Shown here: positions 33,192 through 43,624 of the stretch, piece after piece | Position numbering within the stretch: the stretch's first letter is position 1 | How the letters are laid out: each line of letters begins with the position of its first letter | From: Phycomyces nitens | Taxonomy: Eukaryota > Mucoromycota > Mucoromycetes > Mucorales > Phycomycetaceae | Reading direction: 5' to 3' | DNA length: 64,000 bases | Assembly: GCA_022702545.1 (NCBI GenBank) | Contig: JAHRBC010000003.1 | Coordinates: 4,092,001 to 4,156,000 of the forward strand | Made by a program: the position numbers and the translations under genes | Notes under the pieces: model-generated | Seen by the model: the letters and a program-made list of their open reading frames with translations, nothing else | Told to the model about the DNA's origin: nothing | The model's database searches: none

Positions 33192-35018
33192 TCAAGATGA
33201 ATAAACAGTACAATAATAATTAGGTACATAACCAAGATCTATCTTTGTATATCCAAAAACAAAGTTTTTCTTCCAAATTTTAGACAGCTTTCTTCTTTTT
33301 AAGTAATATGCTTTCTCCATGGCAATTCTTTTGTTTTCCTCATAGTTTGAGACAAATTTCATGATCTGGGAGGCTTGCGCTTTTGAAATCCTAATCATTC
33401 TCTGATGATTATTTCTGTAAAACCATTCATCGTGAGTGTTAAAAGGTCTATCTCCAACTTCAGCCGGCAAGATATTGGGATCGTATTCTTGCTTTGGAGG
33501 AATATCGTCAAGTGGTCGAGTAATAAGAGTGATATTTCGATTGTCTGGACACTCCTTGTTGTCTTTTATAATAAAGCTTGTACTATCTATAGATAATGAC
33601 TGTAAACTGCTATAAGTCATGTCAATGAACTGGCACCCAGGTGTCGTGAAGTTTCCGTAAGCTGATGTATCACTCAAACTCAACGTATCCAATTTTCTGC
33701 AGTGGAATGACAAAAACCGGAGAACATCAGACTCGATTTTTGAGCTGTATAAATGGAATGATTGGAGTTCAAATCTCTCTGAATTGTAGAGTCCATCTTT
33801 AACCTTGATGTCAGAATATAGGAATCTAAGAGATTTCAAGCGAGGTGCTGCACAGAGAAATGTATCTATATCAACAGACACGGAAATGTTGATATCCAGT
33901 ATGACCAAATTGCAAAGGCTGTTTTTCATCCCCGTCAAGTTTATTGGAGTTGTGTGTGTACATGCACATTTGAGACGAAATGATTCAATAGCCTTTGGTA
34001 GTTTTTCAAGGCAGGTTTCCGCAATGTTCTTGGGTGCGTCACAGAGATTATCGGGATAATAAGTATTATATGGTACTGAAATTTCAATCGATATATGCTT
34101 TAACGACACATCGTGGAAGTTGATTTTATCCATGAAAAGCAAGTCCCCTCCATCGATTTTATGGAAATATTCAAGATTTAAGCTTTCGAGATGTTGAAAT
34201 GATACAGGCACTTGTTGGAATAATGCCTTTGTATTAAGTCTTTGCTCTTCGATATCAGCCAACATATATGCTATGTAAAGGTCGAGTGTGTGTAGATTGG
34301 GATATTTGCGAGCAAAATAACATAGCCATCGATAGTTTGTCTTATCGGATGTTAAGTTGAAGGTTTTCATCCTTGTGGCTGGAGATGCTTTTGCTATACG
34401 TTCAATGTCGGTATCACAAAGTGCCAATAAACTTGTGCTGAGCTTCATGTATTCAAGGTGTTTTAGGTGCGAGTGAATGGTCTCAAAATCGTTTACTGAG
34501 AATGCTATTATACTGTCGTACGTCATTTGACCATGAATCTCTAGGCGCTTTAAGAGGGGTAAGCACACGATTGCTTCAACAAGTGAATTTTCCATGGCAG
34601 GTAGATATGAAGCCATGATATGCATGTAAAGCTCAGTCAATGATCCCCAGAGGTTCCAATCAGCCATACTTCCAAAGACGTTCGAGTCTAAAGGAGTTAT
34701 TACAAAATAAAGATACTTTATATTTGGAAAGGTATTTTGCAGTGTGTAGATTTCCTCGGCCGTTGTATGCCAATAGTAGCCTATAGACAAATATCGTACA
34801 AGGTGTCCAATTTCATGGTATTTACGTGGGTTATCCTTGGATGGAGTCATAACGTCTTGCAAGGTTCCAAGAGGATTTATGAGTATGTCAGAGTATATGG
34901 TATCCTGGAAGACTCTTTTCCATGATTTGCACACCAAGGAACAAGATATCTTGTCTTCAAGGGAAAGACAATCCGCAATTTGTTCTATGATTTCTTGAGG
35001 AAAGTCTGATAAAAGCAT
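33192..35018 (-). CDS. F-box/LRR-like protein, paralogue B
   Basis: Intronless, 608 residues. The F-box is residues 3-42 (LSDFPQEIIEQIADCLSLED, then SCSLVCKSWKRVFQ). Leucine-rich repeat-like stretches follow (LPLLKRLEI, HLKHLEYMKLST, RWLCYFARKYPNLHTLDL, LYNLVILDINISV), then CQFIDMTYSSL, DDIPPKQEYDP and the basic C-terminus FVSNYEENKRIAME..VFGYTKIDLGYV. The whole length aligns with paralogues A, C and D by eye. Predicted role is substrate recognition in an SCF complex; this rests on the F-box alone. The ATG at 35018 is fixed by alignment and by the shared promoter at 35114-35133. Confidence 0.87.
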   Translation of the reverse strand: MLLSDFPQEIIEQIADCLSLEDKISCSLVCKSWKRVFQDTIYSDILINPLGTLQDVMTPSKDNPRKYHEIGHLVRYLSIGYYWHTTAEEIYTLQNTFPNIKYLYFVITPLDSNVFGSMADWNLWGSLTELYMHIMASYLPAMENSLVEAIVCLPLLKRLEIHGQMTYDSIIAFSVNDFETIHSHLKHLEYMKLSTSLLALCDTDIERIAKASPATRMKTFNLTSDKTNYRWLCYFARKYPNLHTLDLYIAYMLADIEEQRLNTKALFQQVPVSFQHLESLNLEYFHKIDGGDLLFMDKINFHDVSLKHISIEISVPYNTYYPDNLCDAPKNIAETCLEKLPKAIESFRLKCACTHTTPINLTGMKNSLCNLVILDINISVSVDIDTFLCAAPRLKSLRFLYSDIKVKDGLYNSERFELQSFHLYSSKIESDVLRFLSFHCRKLDTLSLSDTSAYGNFTTPGCQFIDMTYSSLQSLSIDSTSFIIKDNKECPDNRNITLITRPLDDIPPKQEYDPNILPAEVGDRPFNTHDEWFYRNNHQRMIRISKAQASQIMKFVSNYEENKRIAMEKAYYLKRRKLSKIWKKNFVFGYTKIDLGYVPNYYCTVYSS

Positions 35019-35113
35019 AAAAAGTTTTTGAATAAATGTAAAATGGAAAGAGAAGCTTTGCCTTTTAAGCGTTTCAATGGTTTTTAAGTACTTTTATTGG
35101 TAAATAAATAAGA

Positions 35114-35133
35114 GGCGCAGTATATTGTGGGAC
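35114..35133 (-). promoter_or_regulatory. conserved F-box family upstream motif, copy B
   Basis: Minus-strand GTCCCACAATATACTGCGCC, 96 nt before the ATG of paralogue B. The pyrimidine element CTTCTCTTTCC lies at about 35044-35055. Confidence 0.6.
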
Positions 35134-35616
35134 AAGGAGGTAAGATACACAGTTAATGGACTCTAAAGATGGATAGTAATTACAAGGACAACCCTACATA
35201 TGCCTATAGAGAGGTGTCTGAATTGAAATTATATAAATTGTTTATGCTCATATATTTAATATCTACATTTATATATATAAACATCCTTTTTCGTAAGAAT
35301 ATTTTATTATGTGTATGTCCCACAGAGAAAAGTCTTTGTGTTTCTGTACAACTAATAAAGTAGAGAGACAGAAAGTCCTTGAAATATTATAAAATTATTG
35401 ACATGCTCTTTATTACACTTCCACCACCAGAAAATGAAGAAAAAAATGGCACGGACTTTTTTTTAGGAAAAGGAACCTTTAACATTGAGAATTATAAGCT
35501 CATTAATATGCTATATTAGCTCTCAAACAGGACCGAGCGGTTATAACTGTTGCATGTTGGAGGGGATGCATTCCTAGTTCGATCGTAATCAAAGTCGAGT
35601 GTTCTTTCTTTCAAGT

Positions 35617-36400
35617 TTAACTATACAGACTTTTCCCGTAGTAACTCCTTGTTTTAATATCCACTAAATGAAGAGAAAAAAATCTCTTTAATTCGATTAT
35701 TGTATTTTTCGCATTTATTTTTAAACAAATCATGGCTAAAAACACACTGTAGAAGTATAAAACTTTTAATAATGATAAGAAAAGAATACTCATTAAATGA
35801 TCCCAATATTTTGTAGATACATTTCTTATATTTTTTATTTGACCTATATAATCTAACATTGACATGTAATGACTCTCGCATATTTCAACAGGTATATTCT
35901 TCCACTCTGTGAATCATGATCCTCAGCTCCTTAATACTTATTGAGACTGATAGACTTGCCTATAATATACATTCAATATATGTCCATAATGTCCCAACAG
36001 GACTAAGCTCTTGACTATTGGGTGACCCACTATTACAAATATTACCCTATCTCTGTTTGCTTTTTTTTTAGAATGATGGGCAAAGTCTAATGGCTTCTTT
36101 TTAGACAACTGCGGCTTAAATACAGTTCAACATGACGATATGTCCATTTTATGAATGATATGACCTATAGTCCTAGTTGTCTTGGAAATGTAAACTCCCT
36201 TATCTCTCTTATAGTTGTTGTTAGTTTGTAAGTGTAGCCATGATTCTTTTTCATTTCATTCTCAAGATGGTCCAAGTCACACTCAGTATCTTTGAGGGTG
36301 CTCTTTAGCTTTTCAGTGACTGTAGTGATCCTGTACCTTTATCTCTTTGGACAGTTGATTTGGATCCGTAAGCTTTGGATGAAATGTCAATGTGACAAGA
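35617..36400 (-). pseudogene. decayed Tc1/mariner transposase, family Y copy 2
   Basis: The minus strand reads STLKDTECDLDHLENEMKKN, GYTYKLTTTIREI, TIGHIIHKMD, LDFAHHSKKKANRDRVIF, and then, after an internal deletion, NSQELSPVGTLWTYIEC, ISIKELRIMIH and YRSNKKYKKCIYKILGSF. Phrases ECDL.HL.NE.K, LTTT.R and HSKK are shared with 31820-32810, which shows common ancestry. The catalytic middle is missing. Confidence 0.6.
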
Positions 36401-37599
36401 TGAAGAGCGACTCTGATTATAAGCCCTTTTTCAGTAATCTAAAAGTTGGTTTGACTTGAAAGGCATTTCTTGTTTAATTGATGAAATGGTGTGGTTCGTT
36501 TGAGACAGAATTTATAAAGTGAGTAATTATTATATAGTATTGATACGTTTGATGTAGTTTGAATGTCGGTCTGCTGTTGTAAAATATGTCTAGAGATGAA
36601 GAGATGGAGTTGGTAATAAAAAGTAAAAATAAAGACCAAGTGCTGATATTTTGTGAATATGTCGGTAGTGAATATATATAAGCGCCACGTAAAAAGAAAA
36701 GAAAAAAAAGAGTGAATTAAAGAAAGTCTTTTAACAAGATATACGCAATACATTTAAAGAAGTGTATTAGAGTGGGTAATTAAAACAGCATGTAAACTGA
36801 TTTAAAAAAGTAAAGCACACAAAAAATGAACTTGACAAAAAGCAGTCAATGTTTATTTACTTTTTTACAAGATGAAATTTATATAATGATTTATAGCCCT
36901 TTATTTTCATTTATTTATATTGGAAAATGAAATTAGTAAACTAATTTCATTTTTTATTTTCATTTTTTTATATTGGAGTTTGAATTATATAGTAATAATT
37001 CCAGTTTGGTTTTTATGACAGAGGTGCAAAGACTTGATCATTATATAAATTTCATTCAGGTATGTGCCCACCCACCCTCCTAAGTTTATTTTCATTTATT
37101 GGTTCTGTGGCTCTACTATTTGGGGAGTCTATCAAGACTGCAACCCAAGTAGAACCACTAGTTCTAAGAGAGAGAAAAACCTCCAGGATCGCACTCTTAT
37201 TTATAGACAAATTCTGCGGAGATTAAATAAAAATTGGTGTTTAAAAGTCACGGAATGAGATTAAAATTGGTTTGGCCTAACTTTTATTAGAATCACATAA
37301 GTAGCTTCATATTCTACTAGTGCACAGCTGTAAAGAATGAAGCAATAATTTATATTAAATGCAGTAAATTATAGATACAAAGTATTGTGCTGCTACTATG
37401 TAAAGGAGCTCTCTAAATACTGAATATAGTCGAGGCGGCATCCAAGTAATTTATTCTATCACCCTCTTTTATTTAATAGCCACTTTATTATTGTTTTCTC
37501 AGCTCATTTTAAGCGTGCAATTTCTAGATTTGATTCCAGGAATCGAAATTTGTAACCAATATTTTAAAGTCATTTGCACAGTTAATAAGACATAGATAA
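36401..37599. other. AT-rich intergenic region
   Basis: About 1.2 kb with ATTTTCATTT-type low complexity around 36900-36975 and one uncharacterised 64-codon frame (37064-37258). No recognisable gene or RNA. Confidence 0.4.
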
Positions 37600-37850
37600 T
37601 ATCTGGGAGTCAATGTCCAAATCAATGGCAAAGAAGTCAAAGAGAGATTTGAAAAAAGGTGCTTGACAAGTACACACTGGGAATACATACACTTTACACT
37701 ACTACATTGATAACGGGTCATTCCATAATAGAGACTAATCTACAGAGAAGCTATAATAAGTACATCGTCCACAATATTATTCTTTATCCAAGTAACACTT
37801 GTGGTGATCCAGCCTTATTAAGGTATATTTTACATATACATAAGTTATAA
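37600..37850 (+). repeat. LTR-like repeat, copy D (diverged fragment)
   Basis: Weak similarity to copies B and C in the same order: CACTACTACATTGATAAC against CACTGCTACAGTGATAAC, then AATATTATTCTTTAT against ATAATATTCTTTCTT. Ends are not defined. Confidence 0.35.
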
Positions 37851-38134
37851 GTACAGATTAGCTAAAAGCTAATAAGATACGATAGACAAGATATAGCAAT
37901 GAATCAAAATAATAGTAAAATGAATGTCGAGCTCAGAAGCTCACTCCATCTAATATCTTAAGATGGTGAAAGACCCCACATATCAGGAAGTCCAAGATCT
38001 TGTATAACAGAAGATTGAAAGAGTATATAAAGAGTGGGATATTTTGTATCTTAATAAAGACAAGCTTATATACAGTCTCAAAGTACTCACTTACTGTCTA
38101 TATCTCCATTACTATTTTTTATTGTTTTAATACC

Positions 38135-39961
38135 CTAAAACACAACGTATAGAATACGGCAATCAACTACATAGCCAAATTTTATCTTTGTATGGCCAAA
38201 AGCGAGCTGTTTGTTCCATCTAATGTATTCTTGCCCTCTTTTTGTATCAAGGGATCTCTCTGTTGCGATTCTTTTGTTTTCCTCGTAGTTTAAAGCGAAT
38301 TTCTCGACTTCGGAACCTTGTGTTTCTGAAATAGGATACATACGTATTATAGTCATGTCTTGAAAGCAGTCATAATGAGTTTTGGTGGGGTCTCCAATAA
38401 CGACTGGAAGTGCTTTAGGATCGTAATCTTGCTTTGGAGGAATGTCGTCAACTGGTCTAGTAATAATAGTTATATTAGAGTTATATAGACTCTCGAGGTT
38501 TTCTTGTATAATAAATCTTGACATATTTATATATAAAAGAGCTAATCGGCTGTATTCCATGTCGATAAACTGACAGCCAGGTGAAGTAAAACTGCCGTAT
38601 ACTGAGGACTCATTTATCACCAATGCACCCAAGTGTCTGCAGCGGAATGACAGAAACCGGAGAACATCCGATGTAATCGCTGATGATTCTATGGTGAATG
38701 TACGGAGACCAAAAACCTCTGAATTGTAGACTTCATCTTTAACATTGATATATACACTGTAGAATGAAAGAGATTTCAAACGAGGTACTGCACGGAGAAG
38801 GGTATCCAGTTCAATAGGCACACAGCAATCAGTGAGATCCAGTCCGACTAGATTGTAAAGGATGACATTAATTTCCATAAAGTCTATTGGAGTCATATGC
38901 GTACCATTTAAGTCAAAATGAAATGATTCAATAGTATTTGTGAATTCTGTCAGGCAAATTTCTGCGAGCTTTTTGGGAATATCACAGCGATTATCAGGAG
39001 AATAATCCATATAATTCAACGAAAGCTTAATCGATATGTGCTTTAATGGTATACTTGGAAAATTGCTTATATCCCAGAAAAGCAGGTATTCTTTCCCGGC
39101 GCAATTGAAGTATTCAAGATTTAATCTCGTTAGGCGTTGAAATGGCAGAGGCACTTGTTGGAATAATGCTATCGTATTGTCCCTTTGTTCTTCAGTATTG
39201 GGTAGAAAGTTTCTTATATTAAAATCAAGCGTGTGTAGGTTGGGGTATTTGCGTGCGAAATAACATAGCCATCGATGGTCCATCTCATTGGAAGTTATGC
39301 TCAGGCGTCTTATATTTGCGGCTGATGATAATTTTGCCATACGTTCAAGATCGATATCGGAAAGGGTCAATAGATTTGAGCTTAGTCCCAAATGACTGAG
39401 GTGCTTTAGATGCGAGTGAATGGTTTCAACGTCGTTTAATGACAAAGGAATTAGATCTTGTTGCGGCGTTTTATCAATCATCTCTAGTCGTCTCAGGAGG
39501 GGTAGGCACAAAATTATTTCGATAAATCTATCTTTTATGTCAGGTATAGACGAATTAAAGATAGAAAAGCGGAATTCTCTTAGTGATCCCCAGATATTCC
39601 AATCAGCAGTAATTCCAAAGTTGTCCAGGGTTAAAGGATTTGATCTGAATTCAAGATACTTTACGTTGGGAAATGTATTTTGTAGTGCGTAGAGTTCTTT
39701 GTCTGCTATATTTAAAAAGTAGCTTATGGATAGATATCGTACAAGATGTCCAGTTTTATGATGACCATGTTGTTTATCCCGGGAAGAATCAGCAATGTCA
39801 TTCAAGATCTCTTGGCGTTCTATGGCTAGATCAGAGTGCATCAAATCCTGGAAAACTCTTCTCCATGACTTGCACACCAAAGAGCAAGAGGTTTTGTCCT
39901 TGAGTGAAAGAAAATCCGCGAATTTTTCAATGATTTCTTGAGGAAAATCTGATAAAAGCAT
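38135..39961 (-). CDS. F-box/LRR-like protein, paralogue C
   Basis: Intronless, 608 residues, collinear with paralogues A, B and D. F-box LSDFPQEIIEKFADFLSLKD then SCSLVCKSWRRVFQ; repeat-like blocks LPLLRRLEM, HLKHLSHLGLSSN, RWLCYFARKYPNLHTLDF, LYNLVGLDLTDC; marks CQFIDMEYSRL, DDIPPKQDYDP, FALNYEENKRIATE and AFGHTKIKFGYV. The gene lies between a diverged LTR-like fragment and a DIRS-type relic, in the same orientation as A and B. The intact 608-codon frame among surrounding debris suggests it is under selection, or young. Confidence 0.87.
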   Translation of the reverse strand: MLLSDFPQEIIEKFADFLSLKDKTSCSLVCKSWRRVFQDLMHSDLAIERQEILNDIADSSRDKQHGHHKTGHLVRYLSISYFLNIADKELYALQNTFPNVKYLEFRSNPLTLDNFGITADWNIWGSLREFRFSIFNSSIPDIKDRFIEIILCLPLLRRLEMIDKTPQQDLIPLSLNDVETIHSHLKHLSHLGLSSNLLTLSDIDLERMAKLSSAANIRRLSITSNEMDHRWLCYFARKYPNLHTLDFNIRNFLPNTEEQRDNTIALFQQVPLPFQRLTRLNLEYFNCAGKEYLLFWDISNFPSIPLKHISIKLSLNYMDYSPDNRCDIPKKLAEICLTEFTNTIESFHFDLNGTHMTPIDFMEINVILYNLVGLDLTDCCVPIELDTLLRAVPRLKSLSFYSVYINVKDEVYNSEVFGLRTFTIESSAITSDVLRFLSFRCRHLGALVINESSVYGSFTSPGCQFIDMEYSRLALLYINMSRFIIQENLESLYNSNITIITRPVDDIPPKQDYDPKALPVVIGDPTKTHYDCFQDMTIIRMYPISETQGSEVEKFALNYEENKRIATERSLDTKRGQEYIRWNKQLAFGHTKIKFGYVVDCRILYVVF

Positions 39962-40060
39962 ATAAAAAGGTTTGAATGTGTATAGAAAGAGAGACTTTAA
40001 TGGCTCTTGAGCATTTTAATAGTTTTTCTAACTACTTTCAATAGCAAAAAAAAAACAAGA

Positions 40061-40080
40061 GGTGTAGTATAATGTAGGAC
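40061..40080 (-). promoter_or_regulatory. conserved F-box family upstream motif, copy C
   Basis: Minus-strand GTCCTACATTATACTACACC, 100 nt before the ATG of paralogue C. The pyrimidine element AGTCTCTCTTTC lies at about 39984-39996. Confidence 0.6.
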
Positions 40081-40431
40081 AAAAGTACACTGTGTTTCGT
40101 ACCCAACACAATTTTTATTGACTACGCCCCGATGCCAGATGTGGTTATGTTTTCCGAGCCACACTTTATTAGAATATACATATAGCTAAGTTTGACAGAG
40201 TCTACAACTGATCCAAACCGGTAAATATCTGATATATGATTATTTAACTAAGAGATCATAAAATCATAGGACAATATAATTAGGCCTTTGTAGTAGAGCC
40301 AGATATGGCTTCCTGCCTGTGGTGGGAGGTAATCAGAAAATCCTCGGAGAGTTCTCGGAGAGCGGGAATAGCTCGTATTTAGTTAAGTTTGGTACACCCC
40401 TTTTCCCTCATATCTTTCCAAGCCGCGCACC

Positions 40432-42560
40432 GTGGATATGAATTTTAATGATATCACAGATGAACAAATCATCCCATTCCTCGAGCACACAAAGGCCCTC
40501 GACATCAAAAGCCGTCTACGAGATCGCACAGTCCGATATGCTTTACCCGAAGAAATCCTACAAGATATGGAAGGAGCTTCCCAAACTTCCCTTAGGAACA
40601 ATATTGACAAGTTCCCAATGGAATCTCTCCAGTATGAAAGAGACACCTGAACAAAACCAGGTGCCCTGAGCCGCGTCTTTTACAACAATGTCAAAAGGTT
40701 TCACATGGATGCCTTTACCGTCATACAGAACAAGCAAAGGGACACAGATAAGCCAAGGGTTGCACCCCGAGCTAACACTGAAATCATTGAAGAGCTCAAG
40801 TTCATTATCGACAAAAGAGATGCTGATGATGACCACAACGCCTTGAAAAGAATTCTCAAAAATCCCGAATACTTGCAGTCTATGAATTTGCCAGTGGGAA
40901 AGCGACGGACGCTGAAGCCAAAGACCTTACCACCAAGGCACTCAATCTCCCCACCAGTGTCAAATTACTCGAGGACGAAACCAAAGAAGACAAAGACATG
41001 GTTTTCTCTCCCGAGATTGGGGTTCGCATTCAACAAGCCCGTTATGAGGAGAGCATGATCAGAAGTGCCGTTGTACCAAACCGAGGAGGATTTTTCCATG
41101 GGGGAAACCGAGGAAGAGGAAACTCCAGAGGAGAATTCTCGAGTAAAGGCGAAACCAATTATGGTCAAATGTCATTATTATTTTTTTGGATAAGCTACCG
41201 ACACATTCAAGGACTGAACAATGTCACAGCAGATCGGCTCAGTCAAAGAGCAATTCCACTGTACAAGTTAACTATCCCGAGAAGATGATTCAACCGGATC
41301 ATCAATCAGTGGCACAAAGTTCTAACCATTGACACCTTTGCAGCACGTCACAACCACCGTCTTCCAACGTATTGAAGTCTGATGCCCGATCCACCAGCTC
41401 AAGTAGCAGATGAATTTCGACAGACTTAGCCAAAGAAGGGTTTGCTTCTTTATCCACCATGGAAGCTGATACCGTGTGTAATTCAAAAAAAAACTAACGG
41501 GCGACAGGGTAAATAGAGCAGTGTTAGTCACTCCACAGTGGCCCGCTCAATTTTGGTGGCCAATGGTGATCTAGAGGAACAAAGTCAACCCAATCTCAAT
41601 TCCAATATCCAAAACATGGTCTTTGACCGCTTGGCTCTTATTAGGAACAAACAAAAAACCAAAGGGATTAGCCAGAAGATAAGTGCCTTTACCGAATAAG
41701 CCACAAGACACTCCACATCCAACAATTGCAATCAAACATGAAAGCAATGGGCCGAATAGTGTCAAAAACAGAGCCCCCCCAAGAGATCCATCCATAGCAT
41801 CCATATACAAGATCTTCCATCCAAATGAAGCACCCACCACCAACAATATCCTAGTCCAAGAATTCTTTCGACCCATGAGAAGCAACGAACTAAAGTTGCC
41901 CAATATACACCAAGAAACAGGGTATATTCAATCATTACTTGCACTTATCATGGAGTGCAACTATGACACTTGGCATCATACGCCTACAACGCAAGACTAT
42001 TATCCAACTTTGTTTGGCTACAATGTGGAGACCATGTTATGGCTTAGGCCGCTTATAATACAGAGATGTACAATTTCGATGGACAAAAGATAATGACCTG
42101 ACGGGGGTCACTTCTATTGCACGCAGCCCCAAGGAAGCCCAACCCAAATCATCAAAACTTGAATTAATTGACTATGCTAACATTTTCTTAGTAAATACAC
42201 TCTATCAACTTATTCAGCAAACACAACACATTCGACACATACACACTGCCACAAGATCATATACTCTTCCTAGGTTACATTGACACTATTTTGCCTAGAT
42301 CAATCCAACCCACTACTATGGGCAATTGAGGCCAATACTTACTGAGGCTGGTATTTATACGATCATATATACTGCACATTCAACATGATTGGTGGTTAGC
42401 ACACATCCAATTCAAAATGTACAGTATATTGATGAGATCAAATGGCACGGCAATTGGACTCAAGGCGAAATACCTTTGAAAGTACTACTTCAAACCAGAT
42501 CAACAACATGTCAGAGGCGCACCCATTACCAAGCCCATTTTTTGCCACTTTTGGAAAACA
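40432..42560 (+). mobile_element. DIRS-type (tyrosine-recombinase) retrotransposon relic
   Basis: The order on the plus strand fits a DIRS element with internal deletions. A gag-like ORF1 (40432-41160) has ITDEQIIPFLEHTKALDIKS and a Gly/Arg/Asn-rich end (GGFFHGGNRGRGNSRG). The RNase H end reads YRHIQGLNNVTADRLSQRAI, followed by DTFAARHNHRLPTY and KKGLLLYPPWKLIP (41170-41480), a block that precedes the recombinase in DIRS elements. The recombinase part reads FRWTKDNDLTGVTSIARSPK, KEAQPKSSKLELIDY, LPRLHWHYFA/LFLGYIDTI-like frames, and a C-terminal box ending KYYFKPDQQHVRGAPITKPI (about 42060-42540). The reverse-transcriptase core is missing and there are several frame changes and stops, so it is inactive. 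Confidence 0.7.
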
Positions 42561-43520
42561 TAACCACATCTGACATTGGAGTAGAGCCAACAACAATTGT
42601 GTTAGGTACAAAACAACAATCTTATCTAACCAAAAAAAATGAATTTCCAGTGATCCACTCTTCTGTTAACCTTTTCCTGACAATATTTCAACGCTGTCTC
42701 TGTGCTTTTCAGGTAGATAATGTTTATACTCTTGTGAATAGGATCCAAAACCAGAAAGTTCTAGGTTACGAAATTTAACCAAAGAAATGGAGATTCCTTT
42801 ATTTGCTAATATTTGGTGTTGGACTATAATTGGGACGAATGGCTTCTTGTGGAAAGAGCGAGCCATATCAACCTGTATTTGTTTCGTGGTCTTTGGAATT
42901 CTTTCTAGATGTGTCAAAGGATTAGAAATGTCTTTATTTCTCGAGGCTTCTATGACATCAACAGCGATCTTTTGAATGACAAGTGATGTCGAAACTTTGA
43001 GAGAGATTTTACAATTCAACAACAGTTTTACAGGTTTATAGAGAAAAGAAAGTAGGGTAAAAAAGCCAAAATTATGAAATTTCAGCTTTATCCAGTGATC
43101 GTTTATATTTAGGTGTATATCACAAAAGTATCATACTCTCCATATAGCAATCACATTAGAGTCTAATATTTAATGCTACGGCATTTGTTCCTTCCAAAGC
43201 CTTGCAAATATTTTCTCCCAAAGCAGTTCTGCTTTGAAAGAGATTTAAGATGTATATTGAAAGGACCTCTTTTCCGTAATGTTGTATAAAAGCCGTATTC
43301 TAATACACTCCTTTTCGGGACAACCTAAAAAATCATTCAGAATAAAATAAAGCAAATAATAAAAGTCTAGATATAAGTTTCTCAAGGGCTGAAATATATT
43401 ATTATTGTTATTATTATTGCCAAGAACAAAATGGTTTTCCTTTGCCCATTATATTTGTGTTTGTGGGGTGTGTGCATTCTTATTTATCTGTAGGTTCCAC
43501 TTGCTCAGGATTGTGCCTCT
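42561..43520. other. 3' flank of the DIRS relic and intergenic DNA
   Basis: May include terminal sequence of the DIRS relic (up to about 43000), but no terminal repeats could be matched. An (ATT)n stretch lies near 43395-43425. No gene was seen. Confidence 0.35.
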
Positions 43521-43540
43521 GTCCTACGATACACAATTCT
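43521..43540 (+). promoter_or_regulatory. conserved F-box family upstream motif, copy D
   Basis: Plus-strand GTCCTACGATACACAATTCT, 85 nt before the ATG of paralogue D. The pyrimidine element AAGCCTCTCTTTCCG is at about 43584-43598. Confidence 0.6.
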
Positions 43541-43624
43541 ATTTTTCTTTTACTTGAAAGAAATTCAAATGCTTAAACTATCAAAGCCTCTCTTTCCGTT
43601 TTACACTATTAAAAAACCTTTCCC

